Of a DNA stretch of 53,606 nucleotides, positions 16,600 to 26,007 are shown one piece after another. Source of the stretch: Shewanella hanedai (GTDB lineage Bacteria; Pseudomonadota; Gammaproteobacteria; Enterobacterales; Shewanellaceae); assembly GCF_007197645.1 (NCBI RefSeq), contig NZ_VKGK01000036.1, forward strand, positions 1 through 53,606, in the 5' to 3' direction. Both the position numbers and the translations under genes were made by a program. The notes beneath the pieces are model-generated. The model was not told the DNA's origin and did no database searches. It saw only the letters and a list, made by a program, of their open reading frames with translations. Positions within the stretch are counted from its first letter, which is position 1. Each line of letters opens with the position of its first letter.

Positions 16600-17634
16600 A
16601 TGAAAGTAACAATAAATGACGTTGCTAAGCATGCAGGAGTCTCGATAAAGACAGTTTCTAGGGTCACAAATAACGAGCCTTCGGTAAAGCAAGCAACCAT
16701 AGACAAAGTCAATGAGGCGATAAAAGTACTAGACTACCAGCCCAACTTAGCCGCTCGAAATTTAGCGGGAACCAAGTCCTACGTGATCGGTTTTGTTTAT
16801 GATAATCCGAATGCTTATTATGTTATTGATATGCAAAATGGAATTTTATCTTCGTGCAAAAAATTGGGATATGACCTCTTAATTCACCCTTGTGACTCGA
16901 AAGGCGATAACATCTGTAATGAGTTAACGACTATGGTTAAACACGCCAGATTAGCAGGCTTAGTGTTAACCCCGCCACTCTCTGAAGACCCTAAAATATT
17001 AAAAGCGCTTGATGAGATTAATGCAAACTATGTTCGTATCATTGCTGGTGGAGAAGTTAAAGATGACACTGGATTAGCCGTGCTAGTTAATGACAAGCAT
17101 GGAGCGGTTAGTATCACTCAACATCTTATCGATCTTGGTCATAAGTCCATTGCATTCTTAAGTGGTGATCAACACCATGAGTCGACGAAGGAGCGTTTAG
17201 CGGGTTTCACTCAAGCCATGCAAACTAACAAGCTTCCAGTAGAAAGTAACAATATTATTTCTGGGCAGTATTCATTCGAATCGGGTGTAAATGGAGCCAA
17301 AGAATTACTAAAAAGACCCCAAAGTAAAAGACCAACTGCCATTGTTGCTTGTAACGATGAAATTGCAGCGGGTGCGCTTTTTGCAGCTCGACTTGAGGGG
17401 CTCGATATACCAAATGACCTTTCAATCGTTGGATTTGAGGACAGCCCATTCTCAAGGCAGACTTGGCCTAAACTCACAACGGTTCATCAACCAACACAAA
17501 AAATTGCACAAATAGCCACCGAGTTATTGATTGCCAAAAGACGTTCAACCAATGATGAACGAGCAAAGATATTTATACCTGAACCTGTGATTAGGGACTC
17601 AAGTAGTAAAGTAAAGCCCTCACTTAAAAACTGA
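16600..17634 (+). CDS. nagR: LacI-family transcriptional repressor NagR
   Basis: The 344-residue protein has the LacI N-terminal helix-turn-helix (residues 2-25, VTINDVAKHAGVSIKTVSRVTNNEPSV) and hinge helix (YQPNLAARNLAG), then a periplasmic-binding-protein-like effector domain with the dimer/ligand features AIVACNDEIAAGALFAARLEGLDIPNDLSIVGFEDSPFSRQTWPKLTTVHQP. In Shewanella the orthologous NagR represses GlcNAc and chitin genes and is released by an amino-sugar effector. The five TGACAACGCTGTCA palindromes around this cluster are its presumed operators. The bidirectional terminator at 17654-17673 ends this gene and glnB. Confidence 0.88.
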   Translation: MKVTINDVAKHAGVSIKTVSRVTNNEPSVKQATIDKVNEAIKVLDYQPNLAARNLAGTKSYVIGFVYDNPNAYYVIDMQNGILSSCKKLGYDLLIHPCDSKGDNICNELTTMVKHARLAGLVLTPPLSEDPKILKALDEINANYVRIIAGGEVKDDTGLAVLVNDKHGAVSITQHLIDLGHKSIAFLSGDQHHESTKERLAGFTQAMQTNKLPVESNNIISGQYSFESGVNGAKELLKRPQSKRPTAIVACNDEIAAGALFAARLEGLDIPNDLSIVGFEDSPFSRQTWPKLTTVHQPTQKIAQIATELLIAKRRSTNDERAKIFIPEPVIRDSSSKVKPSLKN

Positions 17635-17653
17635 GTTAGTTAAAAATAAAAAA

Positions 17654-17676
17654 GGCCGCAAAAAATTGCGGCCCTT
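17654..17676. terminator. Bidirectional terminator between nagR and glnB
   Basis: GGCCGCAAAAAATTGCGGCC forms a perfect GC-rich stem with A-rich DNA on one side and TTT on the other, serving the two convergent genes. Confidence 0.8.
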
Positions 17677-17706
17677 TGTTATCTCAAAACAAGCTCATTG
17701 AAGGAG

Positions 17707-18045
17707 CTAAACCGCTTCTTCGTTTTCTTCACCAGTACGAATTCGGATCACTCTCTCTATCTCAGTAACAAATATTTTTCCATCACCAATTTTTCCAGTT
17801 CGTGCTGTATCAACAATCACTTCTAGTGCTTGATCTAGCAGCTCATCTTGGATAACTAATTCAATTTTAACTTTAGGCAAGAAATCGACCATATACTCGG
17901 CACCACGATAAAGCTCAGTATGTCCTTTTTGACGACCAAAACCTTTAACCTCTGAAACAGTCATGCCTGTAATACCAATCTCAGCAAGCGATTCCCGCAC
18001 ATCATCTAATTTAAATGGCTTAATAATGGCTTCGACCTTCTTCAT
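17707..18045 (-). CDS. glnB: Nitrogen regulatory protein P-II
   Basis: GlnB senses 2-oxoglutarate and ATP/ADP and relays nitrogen status through uridylylation. From the ATG at 18045 it is 112 residues, exactly the family length; a TTG one codon upstream is only 3 nt from the AGGAG site and is unlikely. The T-loop uridylylation site is Tyr51 in LYRGAEYMVDF, and the C-terminal signature TGKIGDGKIFV is intact. It is almost the same as E. coli GlnB across the first 60 residues. It is monocistronic here; no amtB is adjacent, which favours GlnB over GlnK. Confidence 0.95.
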   Translation of the reverse strand: MKKVEAIIKPFKLDDVRESLAEIGITGMTVSEVKGFGRQKGHTELYRGAEYMVDFLPKVKIELVIQDELLDQALEVIVDTARTGKIGDGKIFVTEIERVIRIRTGEENEEAV

Positions 18046-18287
18046 CAAACTCTCCTATTCACTTGCTTAAATTGCTAAAAATATTGAATGACTAATCTTA
18101 GCATGCGATAGACTTTCCCCAAAGACTAAATGTTACATTCATCAATACAAGGCTTGTTCTAGTTAACGAACAATTAAGGAAGCAAAGTAAAGTTCAATAA
18201 CTCGTCTATAATTAACATTCAGCACACATTTCACTGGCTTAACACTTACTTTCAGGATGTGAGTAAGAACATTTTCAAGGATGAAAA

Positions 18288-18800
18288 ATGAAAAAATCAC
18301 TCGGCTTTTCCTTAGTTGAATGCATGACCACTCTAGTCATCTCCACGATCTTGATTTCAGTTGGTGTACCTCAATATCAATCTATTGATGAATATTTTCG
18401 GGCCGATACAGCAATACGAAAAGTGCAGCAGACCTTCCAATTGGCCCGAAATCACGCTATCAACTATTCAAGTAGAGTCACCGTCTGCCCCATAAAGGAA
18501 GGTAAATGCTCTAAAGATTGGAAATTAGGCCTTACTATTTTTACAGACTTAGGAGAATCAAATCAGATCGATGGCACTGACATTATCATATTTAACACAG
18601 CACCATTCGACTCAAGAGATTTCATAACCTACAACAGGCAAGCTGTTAGATTTCAGCCTACAGGCTTAGCGTCGGGGACTAATGGAACCTTAAGGTACTG
18701 CCCTTCATCGCAAGATAGTCAATATTCACAAGCCGTGATCGTAAATCAAGCTGGTCGAGTAAGATTTTCAACAAAGAAGGTAATCACATGCGATAACTAA
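18288..18800 (+). CDS. fimT: Type IV pilus minor pseudopilin, GspH/FimT family (copy 1)
   Basis: The 170-residue protein has a short prepilin leader cut at Gly-Phe (MKKSLG/FSLVE) with Glu at +5, a hydrophobic N-terminal helix, and a GspH/FimT-type C-terminal domain including ARNHAINYSSRVTVCP and a closing disulfide-type Cys pair region (YCPSS ... VITCDN). FimT-like pseudopilins act in pilus initiation and, in some species, DNA binding during transformation. A second homologous gene follows about 140 bp downstream after a terminator. The divergence between the two copies suggests an old duplication. Confidence 0.82.
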   Translation: MKKSLGFSLVECMTTLVISTILISVGVPQYQSIDEYFRADTAIRKVQQTFQLARNHAINYSSRVTVCPIKEGKCSKDWKLGLTIFTDLGESNQIDGTDIIIFNTAPFDSRDFITYNRQAVRFQPTGLASGTNGTLRYCPSSQDSQYSQAVIVNQAGRVRFSTKKVITCDN

Positions 18801-18841
18801 CAAGTTAACCGTTACGAAACAACAGTGTCAAAAATACCTTG

Positions 18842-18866
18842 CAAGCCAATAAATTGGCTTGTTTTA
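18842..18866 (+). terminator. Intrinsic terminator between the two fimT-like genes
   Basis: CAAGCCAAT-AA-ATTGGCTTG is a 9-bp stem followed by TTTTATT on the plus strand. Confidence 0.7.
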
Positions 18867-18938
18867 TTACTGTTTACCTACAGATAATAGATATGTTTTC
18901 GCTTATACTCTACTCAGTATACAGTGAGGATTTATGTA

Positions 18939-19466
18939 ATGTTGACATTCAAAAAAGGCTTCACCTTAGTCGAGCTGATGGTGACACTCGTGATAAGTAC
19001 AATATTAATCGCTGTAGGTGTCCCCTCTTTCACCGATATGTATCAAGGTTATAGAGCTGATAGTGAAATAAGAAAAATGCAACAATACCTGATGTTTGCC
19101 CGCAGCCAAGCAGTTAGTTACGGTGCAAGAGTCACAGTTTGCCCTATCTCTGGCACTGCGTGTGGAACTGATTGGAAGCAGGGGTTCAGTATTTTTATTG
19201 ATAACGGTGCAGCAACAACCATAGATACAACTGCGGGAGTCACAGACCCGATTATCAAACAGGTTGATGCATTTAATGCTGACGATTTTATTACCTATGC
19301 AGGTAACTCCGTTAGCTTTACACCTGACGGGTTAATTCCCTCGACATCGACCACTGGAACCTTTTCTTATTGCCCAGGCTCTAAAACAAGTGAAAACTCA
19401 AGAGGAGTGGAGATAAGCTCATCTGGGAAAGTACGACTTTCTGATGTCGTGATCAACTGTAACTAA
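18939..19466 (+). CDS. fimT: Type IV pilus minor pseudopilin, GspH/FimT family (copy 2)
   Basis: I start this 175-residue protein at the ATG at 18939, preceded by GAGGA at 8 nt, rather than the GTG five codons earlier; this leaves a standard leader MLTFKKG/FTLVELMVTLV. The C-terminal part parallels copy 1 (ARSQAVSYGARVTVCPISG, SYCPGSKTSE and a final INCN), so the two are paralogues. It converges on tapY2/pilE. Its own copy of the conserved Cys pair is intact. Confidence 0.82.
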   Translation: MLTFKKGFTLVELMVTLVISTILIAVGVPSFTDMYQGYRADSEIRKMQQYLMFARSQAVSYGARVTVCPISGTACGTDWKQGFSIFIDNGAATTIDTTAGVTDPIIKQVDAFNADDFITYAGNSVSFTPDGLIPSTSTTGTFSYCPGSKTSENSRGVEISSSGKVRLSDVVINCN

Positions 19467-19509
19467 TGCTAATTAAGCTATATTAGGAAGTGGTATTTAT
19501 TATCAATAA

Positions 19510-19800
19510 TTAGTGCAATGTAATTTTATCAATATCTTGTCCATCAGAAGATTCAAAATCCTGATTAATTAGCACGCACTCTTGTACATTTTTAATGTAG
19601 TATTTCTTCCCTTTCTTATTCATGTTGGTACGCCCAACTAAAGTAGCCATTTTCAACTTGATTTCTTTGGCTTCCCATCGATAGAACACCACTCTATCCC
19701 CGTCAGTTGAATTGATGAAACACTTATAATCTTGCTTCTCACTAGCAAAAGTTGACATAGACAAAGCAAATAAAAAAAGTGAAACAATATAGCTCTTCAT
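19510..19800 (-). CDS. TapY2-like small secreted protein after pilE
   Basis: The start is taken at the ATG at 19800, which overlaps the pilE stop as TAATG with GGAG upstream, giving 96 residues. A signal peptide (about 1-19, ending MSTFAS) precedes a small soluble domain with one likely disulfide (Cys of DYKCFIN and QECVLI). Small proteins called TapY2 occur at this place beside pilE in Shewanella; I assign it from position and size, with no knowledge of the function. Longer starts at GTG/TTG are less likely. Confidence 0.65.
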   Translation of the reverse strand: MKSYIVSLFLFALSMSTFASEKQDYKCFINSTDGDRVVFYRWEAKEIKLKMATLVGRTNMNKKGKKYYIKNVQECVLINQDFESSDGQDIDKITLH

Positions 19801-20186
19801 TACCAACACTCCGCTGGGGTTTTAGCCCCTGTATCTGTAATTTGGATCGTAGCACAACCGCTATCACGACTTGCTTGGACCCCCTGCGCTGTAGCAACAA
19901 GCACAAAGTTCCCCGTTCCAGTTGAATCAATACTGTATAGATCACTCTCCGTCAAAAATGGATCTGCACCAAATCCAAGATCGACCATGTTTTCAGTATA
20001 TCCACGATTATCAAGATAGTACTGCTCTTGCAAATTACTTGCTCTTAACAGTGATGTATGCGCCTCTGCACGAGCACTTTCAGCAACATATACCGTATAT
20101 GATGGATAAGCTATTGCTGCTAAAATACCTATAATGGCAATGGTTATCATCAACTCAATTAACGTAAAACCTTTATTTATTTTCAT
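19800..20186 (-). CDS. pilE: Type IV pilin-like protein PilE
   Basis: The 128-residue type IVa pilin-like protein has leader MKINKG/FTLIELMITIAIIGILAAIAYPSY, with Glu5 for assembly, and a C-terminal disulfide-bounded loop (Cys in DSGCATIQ and the terminal AECW). In this operon position PilE is a minor pilin rather than the major pilin PilA. It follows pilY1 and is translationally coupled to the next small gene. Confidence 0.92.
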   Translation of the reverse strand: MKINKGFTLIELMITIAIIGILAAIAYPSYTVYVAESARAEAHTSLLRASNLQEQYYLDNRGYTENMVDLGFGADPFLTESDLYSIDSTGTGNFVLVATAQGVQASRDSGCATIQITDTGAKTPAECW

Positions 20187-20220
20187 AATATTTTCTCAGC
20201 TTAAGTTAGTGTGATTCGCT

Positions 20221-23200
20221 TCACTCATCAATGTGATAATAGATTTTGTTCACACCTAAACCTGAACCAACATTAATGGTTCCTGTCGCTTCACCATCTT
20301 TTATCTCCCCTTTACCGACACCAATGATATAGATATAGGGATCCTCTCCTGTTTCTGGAGCGGGGATAACTATTTGAGGTGTATCCGGTACACGCTCACC
20401 TAATTCGTAATAAACATTTGCATAGGTCCTAGTACCTTTATGCAGATTAAAAATGTAGAGCCTACCTTGCCCAGAGGTGCTACATATTAAATCAGATATG
20501 ACATTGGCAGATGGAACAAAAGAAGTAAAAAAGACCCTACCATCTATTATCAGCGCAGCCGTCAATGACTTTTCGCCGCTTCCAGTAAAATCGTAATACC
20601 ACCCTCGTGTGGCACCAAAAGTGATATTTTCAGCTTCAGTCACAGGAGGCGCGGAAGTGACGTTATACAGTTTACTTATATCTATAACCTCAGGAACCGC
20701 CTCTCCAACAAGACTTCGAGTAACAACATTTCGGTCTTGTAAGACAAAAAACTTATCAGCAGTATCAAGCCCAGTTGGGTGAGATCGATTACCACTGCCT
20801 ATAACGACAGCATCATAGGGAATATTTTGATAAGTTGTTGTCGTTGTTGTCCCTGAACCATCCGTAACTTCGACTTCCGAAATATTACTAAATGTAGTTT
20901 GAGCGACCGCTGGCTCAGCAAAAAATCGTCGATCATTAATCGTTGTACCGCCGCCTAAGCCTGCCAATTTATAAGCGCTCCATGAACTCTTATTTGAATC
21001 AGGTAGATCCATCCTCCACACATTTCCGCCGACATCTGTCGCATAGATACGATCTGTAGAGCCATCATTATTACTATCCAAAATAGCGACTGAATTAGGA
21101 ATACTGTCAACAAGCCCATCAATTTTTGTTCCAGCTAACCCTGTGTCTGTGAACGCATGAATTAATGCACCTGTATCAGCATTAACTACATACACAGCTT
21201 TTCCATGAGTTGCGGGCGTATTGGGAACTGTATCTGCATCATATAAAGAGGCATCATATCCTCCTCCAAATATCAGTACAGGCCCTGTATGGCCAGGTAT
21301 TGTCGTGACGATGGGTTCAGACCAAGTTTGCCCAAGCGCAGAAAAACCAGCGCTATGTGGAGTAATAACCCATTTAACACTTGGAGAGTCAGGAGATGTC
21401 ACATCTAAAGCGTAATAAGAGGAACCACCACGTCGCATGCCTATAAATACCCATGCTTTATTAACTTTCCCTGAAGAATCAGTCTCTGTGTAGGCTACAG
21501 GAGAGCCATCCATGCCGTAGACTGAATGACCTCCGTTGGCAATGTTCTTCTTCAAAATAGGAACATTACTCAGCAACTCTGTAGGCATAAATGCCCAGCT
21601 CTCCACTACATCACTGCCTGTATCCTTAAACATATGAACTAAACCTTGGTTAGTCCCCAAAACAATACGGATATCAGGGCTCGCTTTTGTACCAAAATTA
21701 AGTGCTAAAGGCTTTGAGTGTAACGGATCCCCCATGATGTCACTTCGAAAATCAGTTTTACTGCCCCCTGGGTTATCAAGATCGACATCGTAACCATATA
21801 ACCACTTTACCGTACTGCTAACATTAGCCTCATCAATCCCCATATTAGTAGACAGAATTGATTCAGAAACTTGTGAGAGTGAAGACATTGGGCTAGTCAA
21901 ATTCGAATAGATAGTCCTACCACTGATGCCAGTTGAAGGTGTCACTTTTTGCAGGGCTTCTATCACCCCACCTTCCATCACTTTTTTACCATCAGCTTTA
22001 GGCGAACAAAGACTCCAGAAAGTACAGGCTGTATCCTTAATATTTCCTTGTTCACCAATCGCTATCACACCATTTTTATCCACTAGTACGCCATCTGAAG
22101 TCACTTTAAGTTTTTTCAGGTTGCCACTCCATCTTGGTCCTCGACCAGGAAGAAACATCGCATAATATGCTGAATCAAATGTCTGAGTGCGATCAAAATT
22201 ATTACTGGCAATACTTGGAGAGGTAAAGCTTGCATCCGTTTCCATTATCGTTAAAAGAGCTTCGTTAAGTGCAGCGGCTAATCCAAGCCCTCCGGTCGCT
22301 GAAAAATAGAGTCCGCCTCCTCTTCTAGCTGTTTCTTTCAATAATGGCGCGGCATCTGATGCACCTGAGCTAAAACCAATCGTAAAGGTCTTAACTGTTT
22401 GCATATGCTCAGTTGTTCCATCACTCTGTACTTCCGGTGATGTCACCAAATCATTATGATAGAGATAGCTCGATAATGCAGGGAGGTAGTTGGGCGTAGA
22501 AAGACTTTCTGAAAAAGCGGTATAAAGTGGCGCGACAATTTTATCATCAGCCTGCTCAATCACGCCATTATCTGTCAGTGTTTCTATATCTGTATCAGCA
22601 AAAGTGTCCTGGCTTGGAACACCATCGGTAATATAGATAATATAAGCAGCATCTGGGCATATCCTGAATGGCGATTTATAATTCGAACCAGATTCTGCTG
22701 TCGTATCTCTTGGCGGCTTATTACCCTCATACCAGCTGGAGTAATCTGAGTCTTTTTTACCATATAGCACCGACTTACCAGCAAAATATCGATAGGCTTC
22801 AAATAATGTTTCGCAAAGTGGGGTATTAGTATCAGCAGGTATGCCATCAATAGTTGATAAGAGTGCACTTTTGTTAGATGTGGTCATTTTTTGAATTTTT
22901 GAAACAATGCGTCCGCCATCACGATAGCCTTCAGACGGATAATCCATATTAAATAACGCTAACCCAAAATCTACTGATGTATTGGTGTTAATAACAGTCT
23001 CAATCGCTGTTTTCGCAATGCTCAATCGAGATTGTGGACTGGTAGGTAACTCTCCAGCAACAGCAGCCGCATGCCAACGAAGATAATTAGCCGTATATAA
23101 CGTCACTGCCTCACCTAATCCTAGCTGAGTATCTCCACCTGCCGTGCTATATGGCTTAGGAACATTCCCCTCTTTAATTCCATCAATAGGAAAGCCATTA

Positions 23201-23745
23201 GGATGCGAAACCCCATCCTTATTTTTTGCATTAATCGGGTCATTTTCATGAATATCTTCCAGGCAATCTATGGTGTCATAGTTAGCACCACTGTTATCTC
23301 GTAACTCACCCCAAGTGCCCGTTTTCCCCCTTATTCGATACTCACCAACAAACCCAGTAAAACGACCGTAAGTTTCAATTAGACTCCAGCTTTGGTGGCA
23401 ACCATTAATATCTTTTAAAAAACGTTTCGAATCAGAGGGACTCAAAGGTATATCGGTACCTGCATTATCTACACCAGCGCCTTTGGTGAAATAAATTTTA
23501 TCATCTTGATAAGCGTGAGCTGAGCTAATTGCTTCATAGGTAATTCCAGAATCATATGACCCTGGAGTGTCCTCTTCAATAGTGCTCATGCTTCCAGAGT
23601 TATCAAAAATAATTAATATTTTTGGATTTGCACCGGTTCTTAATGAAGACTCAACAACATACAGCTCGGTATCATCGGCAACAGTACCCGCTGATATTGT
23701 AACCAAAGCAAACAGAACCGAGCATAAAACACGTTTAATCATCAT
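20221..23745 (-). CDS. pilY1: PilY1, type IV pilus tip adhesin
   Basis: The 1174-residue secreted protein combines an N-terminal von Willebrand A-type domain with a C-terminal PilY1 beta-propeller. The signal peptide spans about 1-22; the MIDAS-like motif is ILIIFDNSGSMS at about 44-55, with IYITDGVPSQ further on. The propeller carries the calcium loop DSNNDGSTDRIYATD near residue 910, required in Pseudomonas PilY1 for control of retraction. It lies directly between pilX and pilE. No frameshift is visible, although the gene is long. Confidence 0.93.
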   Translation of the reverse strand: MMIKRVLCSVLFALVTISAGTVADDTELYVVESSLRTGANPKILIIFDNSGSMSTIEEDTPGSYDSGITYEAISSAHAYQDDKIYFTKGAGVDNAGTDIPLSPSDSKRFLKDINGCHQSWSLIETYGRFTGFVGEYRIRGKTGTWGELRDNSGANYDTIDCLEDIHENDPINAKNKDGVSHPNGFPIDGIKEGNVPKPYSTAGGDTQLGLGEAVTLYTANYLRWHAAAVAGELPTSPQSRLSIAKTAIETVINTNTSVDFGLALFNMDYPSEGYRDGGRIVSKIQKMTTSNKSALLSTIDGIPADTNTPLCETLFEAYRYFAGKSVLYGKKDSDYSSWYEGNKPPRDTTAESGSNYKSPFRICPDAAYIIYITDGVPSQDTFADTDIETLTDNGVIEQADDKIVAPLYTAFSESLSTPNYLPALSSYLYHNDLVTSPEVQSDGTTEHMQTVKTFTIGFSSGASDAAPLLKETARRGGGLYFSATGGLGLAAALNEALLTIMETDASFTSPSIASNNFDRTQTFDSAYYAMFLPGRGPRWSGNLKKLKVTSDGVLVDKNGVIAIGEQGNIKDTACTFWSLCSPKADGKKVMEGGVIEALQKVTPSTGISGRTIYSNLTSPMSSLSQVSESILSTNMGIDEANVSSTVKWLYGYDVDLDNPGGSKTDFRSDIMGDPLHSKPLALNFGTKASPDIRIVLGTNQGLVHMFKDTGSDVVESWAFMPTELLSNVPILKKNIANGGHSVYGMDGSPVAYTETDSSGKVNKAWVFIGMRRGGSSYYALDVTSPDSPSVKWVITPHSAGFSALGQTWSEPIVTTIPGHTGPVLIFGGGYDASLYDADTVPNTPATHGKAVYVVNADTGALIHAFTDTGLAGTKIDGLVDSIPNSVAILDSNNDGSTDRIYATDVGGNVWRMDLPDSNKSSWSAYKLAGLGGGTTINDRRFFAEPAVAQTTFSNISEVEVTDGSGTTTTTTYQNIPYDAVVIGSGNRSHPTGLDTADKFFVLQDRNVVTRSLVGEAVPEVIDISKLYNVTSAPPVTEAENITFGATRGWYYDFTGSGEKSLTAALIIDGRVFFTSFVPSANVISDLICSTSGQGRLYIFNLHKGTRTYANVYYELGERVPDTPQIVIPAPETGEDPYIYIIGVGKGEIKDGEATGTINVGSGLGVNKIYYHIDE

Positions 23746-23747
23746 TT

Positions 23748-24176
23748 CTAGCTCCCAGTAAGCACTTCTTGTTCAACACCAGCGATAACCGTTAATCGGC
23801 CCATATCATTACGCCCAAAAGTAGATACACTCGAAATTTCAGAACGGCGGCAACTGACTAAATTAGATGAATTCGCATTGGCGCTGCGTTGACAACTCAC
23901 ATCATCAAGCTGCAAAGGTGTGATCGTACTGGTTACACCTAACATGGTACCCGCATTAAATTCGCCAGTTAAATTTGCAAGCCCAACACCTTGATTAGTA
24001 CTGATAACGCTATCTAACGCCCCATGGGCTGAAGCCATTGCTTCAACACGTTCAGATCCCGCACCCGCCATTCTCATGGACTGAGTCGAATTCACAGCAA
24101 GTGCCACACCAATCACTGTCATAATGACAAGTACAATCAGTGAGAAGAACAGAACAATCCCTTTTTGCTTCTTCAT
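23748..24176 (-). CDS. pilX: Type IV pilus minor pilin PilX
   Basis: The 142-residue protein has the PilX N-terminal signature KKQKGIVLFFSLIVLVIMTVIGVALAVNSTQSMRMAGA. PilX lacks the usual Glu5 of other pilins and caps the pilus with PilVW and PilY1. It is shorter than many PilX proteins (about 170-200 residues), but has no sign of truncation. It sits 2 bp from pilY1. Confidence 0.88.
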   Translation of the reverse strand: MKKQKGIVLFFSLIVLVIMTVIGVALAVNSTQSMRMAGAGSERVEAMASAHGALDSVISTNQGVGLANLTGEFNAGTMLGVTSTITPLQLDDVSCQRSANANSSNLVSCRRSEISSVSTFGRNDMGRLTVIAGVEQEVLTGS

Positions 24177-24223
24177 CTATTTACTCCAAACAATTTTTAA
24201 GCACACGTCTCAACATGTGCTAT

Positions 24224-25204
24224 TTACCTAATCAATACGGGATTTTCAAGTACGACCGTAGTCGAGACAACTTTCCTTCTGAAGTTATCTCCCGTAGCTG
24301 CAATGGCTTTATCACCCAATCTGTACACTGTATTGTTGGTATAACTGTTGTCTGCTTCGGTAGCTCTAACTAAAACAAATATCCTCAGCGCAACTAAACG
24401 CTGAAAGAGCTCATTGTCCCACATCAAATTAGTGACATTTTGCACTGGCATAAAGCTGTCGGCCGTGTTGTCTCCATCATTATCAAAGCCATACAACACT
24501 CTAAAATTTTCGATTCCTTCGACAAGTTGGTCTTCATTAGCCATGCCGTTATTGACACTTAATGTTCTACGTCTTAATACCGGAATATCGCCATCATCAG
24601 CAATATAGTAAATATGATGCTGGTACACCCAAAACCTGGCATTGGCTAAAACAGGTGGGACAGGAGTGCCGACAAAAAATATGGCCTGATTGGGTGTGGC
24701 GGCCATGTAGTATCGGGTATTTACATTAGGGGTTACAGTTGCAGGACCAATAAGCCTTTTTATCTGTAACACATCAGTGCCACTGTTGACGTTGTTTAGG
24801 CAAGCAAAAAAGTCAGCACTGACACCACTTTCATACCCCCACAATCGCCTAAAATGCGATGGCTGATTGTTCGGCAATGTCGCATTATTCGCGCCAGCAC
24901 CAACGCAGTCATTTGGCACAATGCCTGCGGGAATTTGAGTGTTTGCCCCAAGAACAAAATCGGTTCCAGTCATGTCACCCATAAACCCTAACTGACTTAC
25001 ATCTCTTTCAATCAGTGCCAGTGCAATACGTCCATTCTCTTGGAGTTGATTAAACTGGCTTGTCGTTGTGACATTCGTGGCAGACATAGTAAACATGGCA
25101 AACAAGCCTGCAGATAAAAATAAGCTGATCACCATGGCAACCATAAGTTCAACCAAAGAAAAACCCGCTATCTGTTTATTCCTTTTCTGCATCGCTTGTC
25201 TCAT
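24224..25204 (-). CDS. pilW: Type IV pilus minor pilin PilW
   Basis: The 326-residue minor pilin has an N-terminal N-methylation motif after a slightly long leader (IAG/FSLVELMVAMVISLFLSAGLF) and a large C-terminal domain including ENGRIALALIERDVSQLGFMG, typical of PilW/PilJ-type proteins. The start ATG follows the pilV stop directly, so the two are translationally coupled. PilW takes part in the priming complex at the base and tip of the pilus. Confidence 0.9.
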   Translation of the reverse strand: MRQAMQKRNKQIAGFSLVELMVAMVISLFLSAGLFAMFTMSATNVTTTSQFNQLQENGRIALALIERDVSQLGFMGDMTGTDFVLGANTQIPAGIVPNDCVGAGANNATLPNNQPSHFRRLWGYESGVSADFFACLNNVNSGTDVLQIKRLIGPATVTPNVNTRYYMAATPNQAIFFVGTPVPPVLANARFWVYQHHIYYIADDGDIPVLRRRTLSVNNGMANEDQLVEGIENFRVLYGFDNDGDNTADSFMPVQNVTNLMWDNELFQRLVALRIFVLVRATEADNSYTNNTVYRLGDKAIAATGDNFRRKVVSTTVVLENPVLIR

Positions 25205-25771
25205 TTATATAATCACAGTATTGATCGAGTAAGCACGGCGCCTGTCACTGGCTGTACCACAACTTTTAATAAAAGCAGCACCATCACCTGTCGCATTCTC
25301 TGTACCATCGGAAAGGTTTCTTATTCCCCTCCACGTCATCACAACAAGTACTTCTCCGGTGGCTTGAATCTGAATACAAGCCGTTGGAGTATCTAAACCA
25401 CCAACATCACGACCACTAATTCTCTCTGAAGAGCCACCGAACAATTGTTCCCATTGATATAGATCCCAAAGCCGAGTTTCCACGTTGCTACAAACCACTG
25501 CTGCAGCGCCAGCGGCAACATCACAAGAAGTGCTAGGGGCGGAGAGAGCACCACTAAAAGTGCCGCTATAATTGATTAACTGAGTACGATTCAATTTCAT
25601 TCGGTTAATAATGTCATTGACATAATAAGAGGCTTGAGTTTGTTGAAATGATTCAAAACTACTTCTCTTGGAAACAATATGAAGATTAAAAATGCCGATC
25701 AGACCTATCACTAGTATCACTAACGACACTAGCACCTCGATCAAAGAGAAGCCTTTTACCTCATTTTTCAT
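25205..25771 (-). CDS. pilV: Type IV pilus minor pilin PilV
   Basis: The protein is about 188 residues from the ATG at 25771 (a TTG three codons upstream, close to AAGGA, is possible). Leader cleavage occurs at KG/FSLIEVLVSLVILVIGLIGIFNLH, the typical PilV signature. It is the first gene of the pilV-W-X-Y1-E run and sits immediately downstream of ispH, as in many Gammaproteobacteria. The ATG or TTG choice decides the leader length but not the mature protein. Confidence 0.9.
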   Translation of the reverse strand: MKNEVKGFSLIEVLVSLVILVIGLIGIFNLHIVSKRSSFESFQQTQASYYVNDIINRMKLNRTQLINYSGTFSGALSAPSTSCDVAAGAAAVVCSNVETRLWDLYQWEQLFGGSSERISGRDVGGLDTPTACIQIQATGEVLVVMTWRGIRNLSDGTENATGDGAAFIKSCGTASDRRRAYSINTVII

Positions 25772-25960
25772 CTGCGTCAACTATCCTTTATTCGTCATAT
25801 TATTGACGGTTAAAACACTGGTTTACCTGTTATAAATCTGAACGTTAGCTTAATCAACCACTATATAGGTTAATGATAGTTTAGTCGAATGTTACACGCG
25901 AGCATTAATAGTGTGTGCAAATATTTTACATTAAAAAAATGGTAAAAATTAGATAACAAA

Positions 25961-25985
25961 AAGGAGGCTATTAGCCTCCTTTATT
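25961..25985 (-). terminator. Intrinsic terminator after ispH
   Basis: AAGGAGGCT-ATT-AGCCTCCTT is a perfect 9-bp stem flanked by A-rich and T-rich runs. It ends the minus-strand ispH transcript, so pilV has its own promoter. Confidence 0.8.
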
Positions 25986-26007
25986 TTAGGAAAAACGTTA
26001 AAAATAA

